Positions 5,591 to 5,773 of a stretch of DNA of 5,773 nt are shown here, one piece after another. Both the position numbers and the translations under genes were made by a program. The DNA is from SbD1 sp049300095 (GTDB lineage Bacteria > Desulfobacterota > Syntrophobacteria > Syntrophobacterales > Syntrophobacteraceae), in NCBI GenBank assembly GCA_049300095.1, contig JBAQYM010000127.1, positions 1 to 5,773 of the forward strand. Reading direction: 5' to 3'. The number at the start of each line of letters is the position of its first letter. Position 1 is the first letter of the stretch. The notes below the pieces were generated by a model. That model saw only the letters and a program-made list of their open reading frames with translations, had not been told where the DNA came from and did not search any database.

Positions 5591-5636
5591 TGTCGTATTA
5601 TCCTCGTTCCCATGCTCCAGGGGCTGTTGCCCAAAA
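5591..5636 (+). repeat. dispersed intergenic motif, copy B
   Basis: 5603-5636 matches 1601-1634 in 30 of 34 bases, and TGTCGTATT to its left resembles TGTCATATT before copy A. It is followed 44 bases later by a GTGGGAGCGGC palindrome, as in copy A, so the two features recur together. No gene is apparent in the surrounding 5338-5773. Confidence 0.75.
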
Positions 5637-5680
5637 GATTGCGAACCATCACGGGAAAAGTGCAAACAGCCCAACCCCCG

Positions 5681-5773
5681 GTGGGAGCGGCTTGCAGCCG
5701 CGATGGACGTGTCATGGTGGCGGATGTGCGTTGCAGTGGCAACGCCCCGGACTCTAACCGCGATATCGTCGCT
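5681..5773. repeat. diverged, opposite-facing copy of the 132-bp REPIN-like element, cut by the window end
   Basis: Bases 5681-5763 align with the reverse complement of 1735-1818 at roughly 80% identity by eye, with one single-base gap. The GTGGGAGCGGCTTG-AGCCGCGATGG arm and the CCCCGGACT-TA-CCGCGA inner block are the best kept, and most differences are C/T or G/A. The closing inverted arm is expected beyond 5773, so the element is incomplete here only because the window ends. Confidence 0.78.

Noticed and set aside
5554..5742. Small minus-strand open frame sharing a RPSRLQAAPTG segment with the frame starting at 1784
   Set aside because: The shared peptide is simply the translation of the REP arm present in both places, not a conserved protein.

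Overview
The window is GC-rich bacterial chromosome with four complete, confidently recognised genes in two divergent pairs. Each pair is bordered by intergenic DNA unusually full of palindromic repeats. Nothing in the sequence fixes the species. The GC-rich, REP-laden intergenic DNA, paired M16 peptidases, a cytochrome b5/DUF2231 membrane protein and a tandem universal stress protein would suit an anaerobic or microaerobic Gram-negative such as a Desulfobacterota (deltaproteobacterial) lineage. That placement is inference only.

Left half, minus strand: 3340 to 1967 encodes an exported M16 zinc peptidase with an intact HXXEH site. 1519 to 185 encodes an exported M16 homologue whose HXXEH is destroyed but which carries the R-x6-Y pair of non-catalytic partner subunits. 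Together they look like the two halves of one periplasmic M16B-type heterodimeric peptidase. The two genes are 447 bp apart, and the gap is a repeat island. It holds a 15-bp tandem repeat that reaches the start codon, a 34-bp dispersed motif, a 132-bp REPIN-like element with perfect 26-bp terminal inverted repeats, a small hairpin and an AACCCGC-rich tract.

Middle, 3341-3639: this is the divergent control region. It has a 7-bp palindrome nested in a longer hairpin and a 13-bp AT-rich tandem repeat that duplicates a -10-like sequence.

Right half, plus strand: 3640-4344 encodes a cytoplasmic cytochrome b5-like heme domain fused to a four-helix DUF2231 membrane domain. 51 bp later, 4396-5337 encodes a two-domain universal stress protein. 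The pair is probably one operon linking a membrane redox protein with a nucleotide-binding stress protein; the functional link is inferred from adjacency only.

Right end, 5338-5773: no gene is seen. It contains a weak hairpin, an isolated TATAAT, a second REPIN-like palindrome of a different sequence family, a second copy of the 34-bp motif, and a second, divergent, opposite-facing copy of the 132-bp element that runs off the window. The left end (1-184) holds a further palindrome and a short inverted copy of the dispersed motif.

I see no CRISPR array, tRNA, rRNA, transposase or defence system. The most interesting part of the window is the repeat architecture around otherwise recognisable genes.
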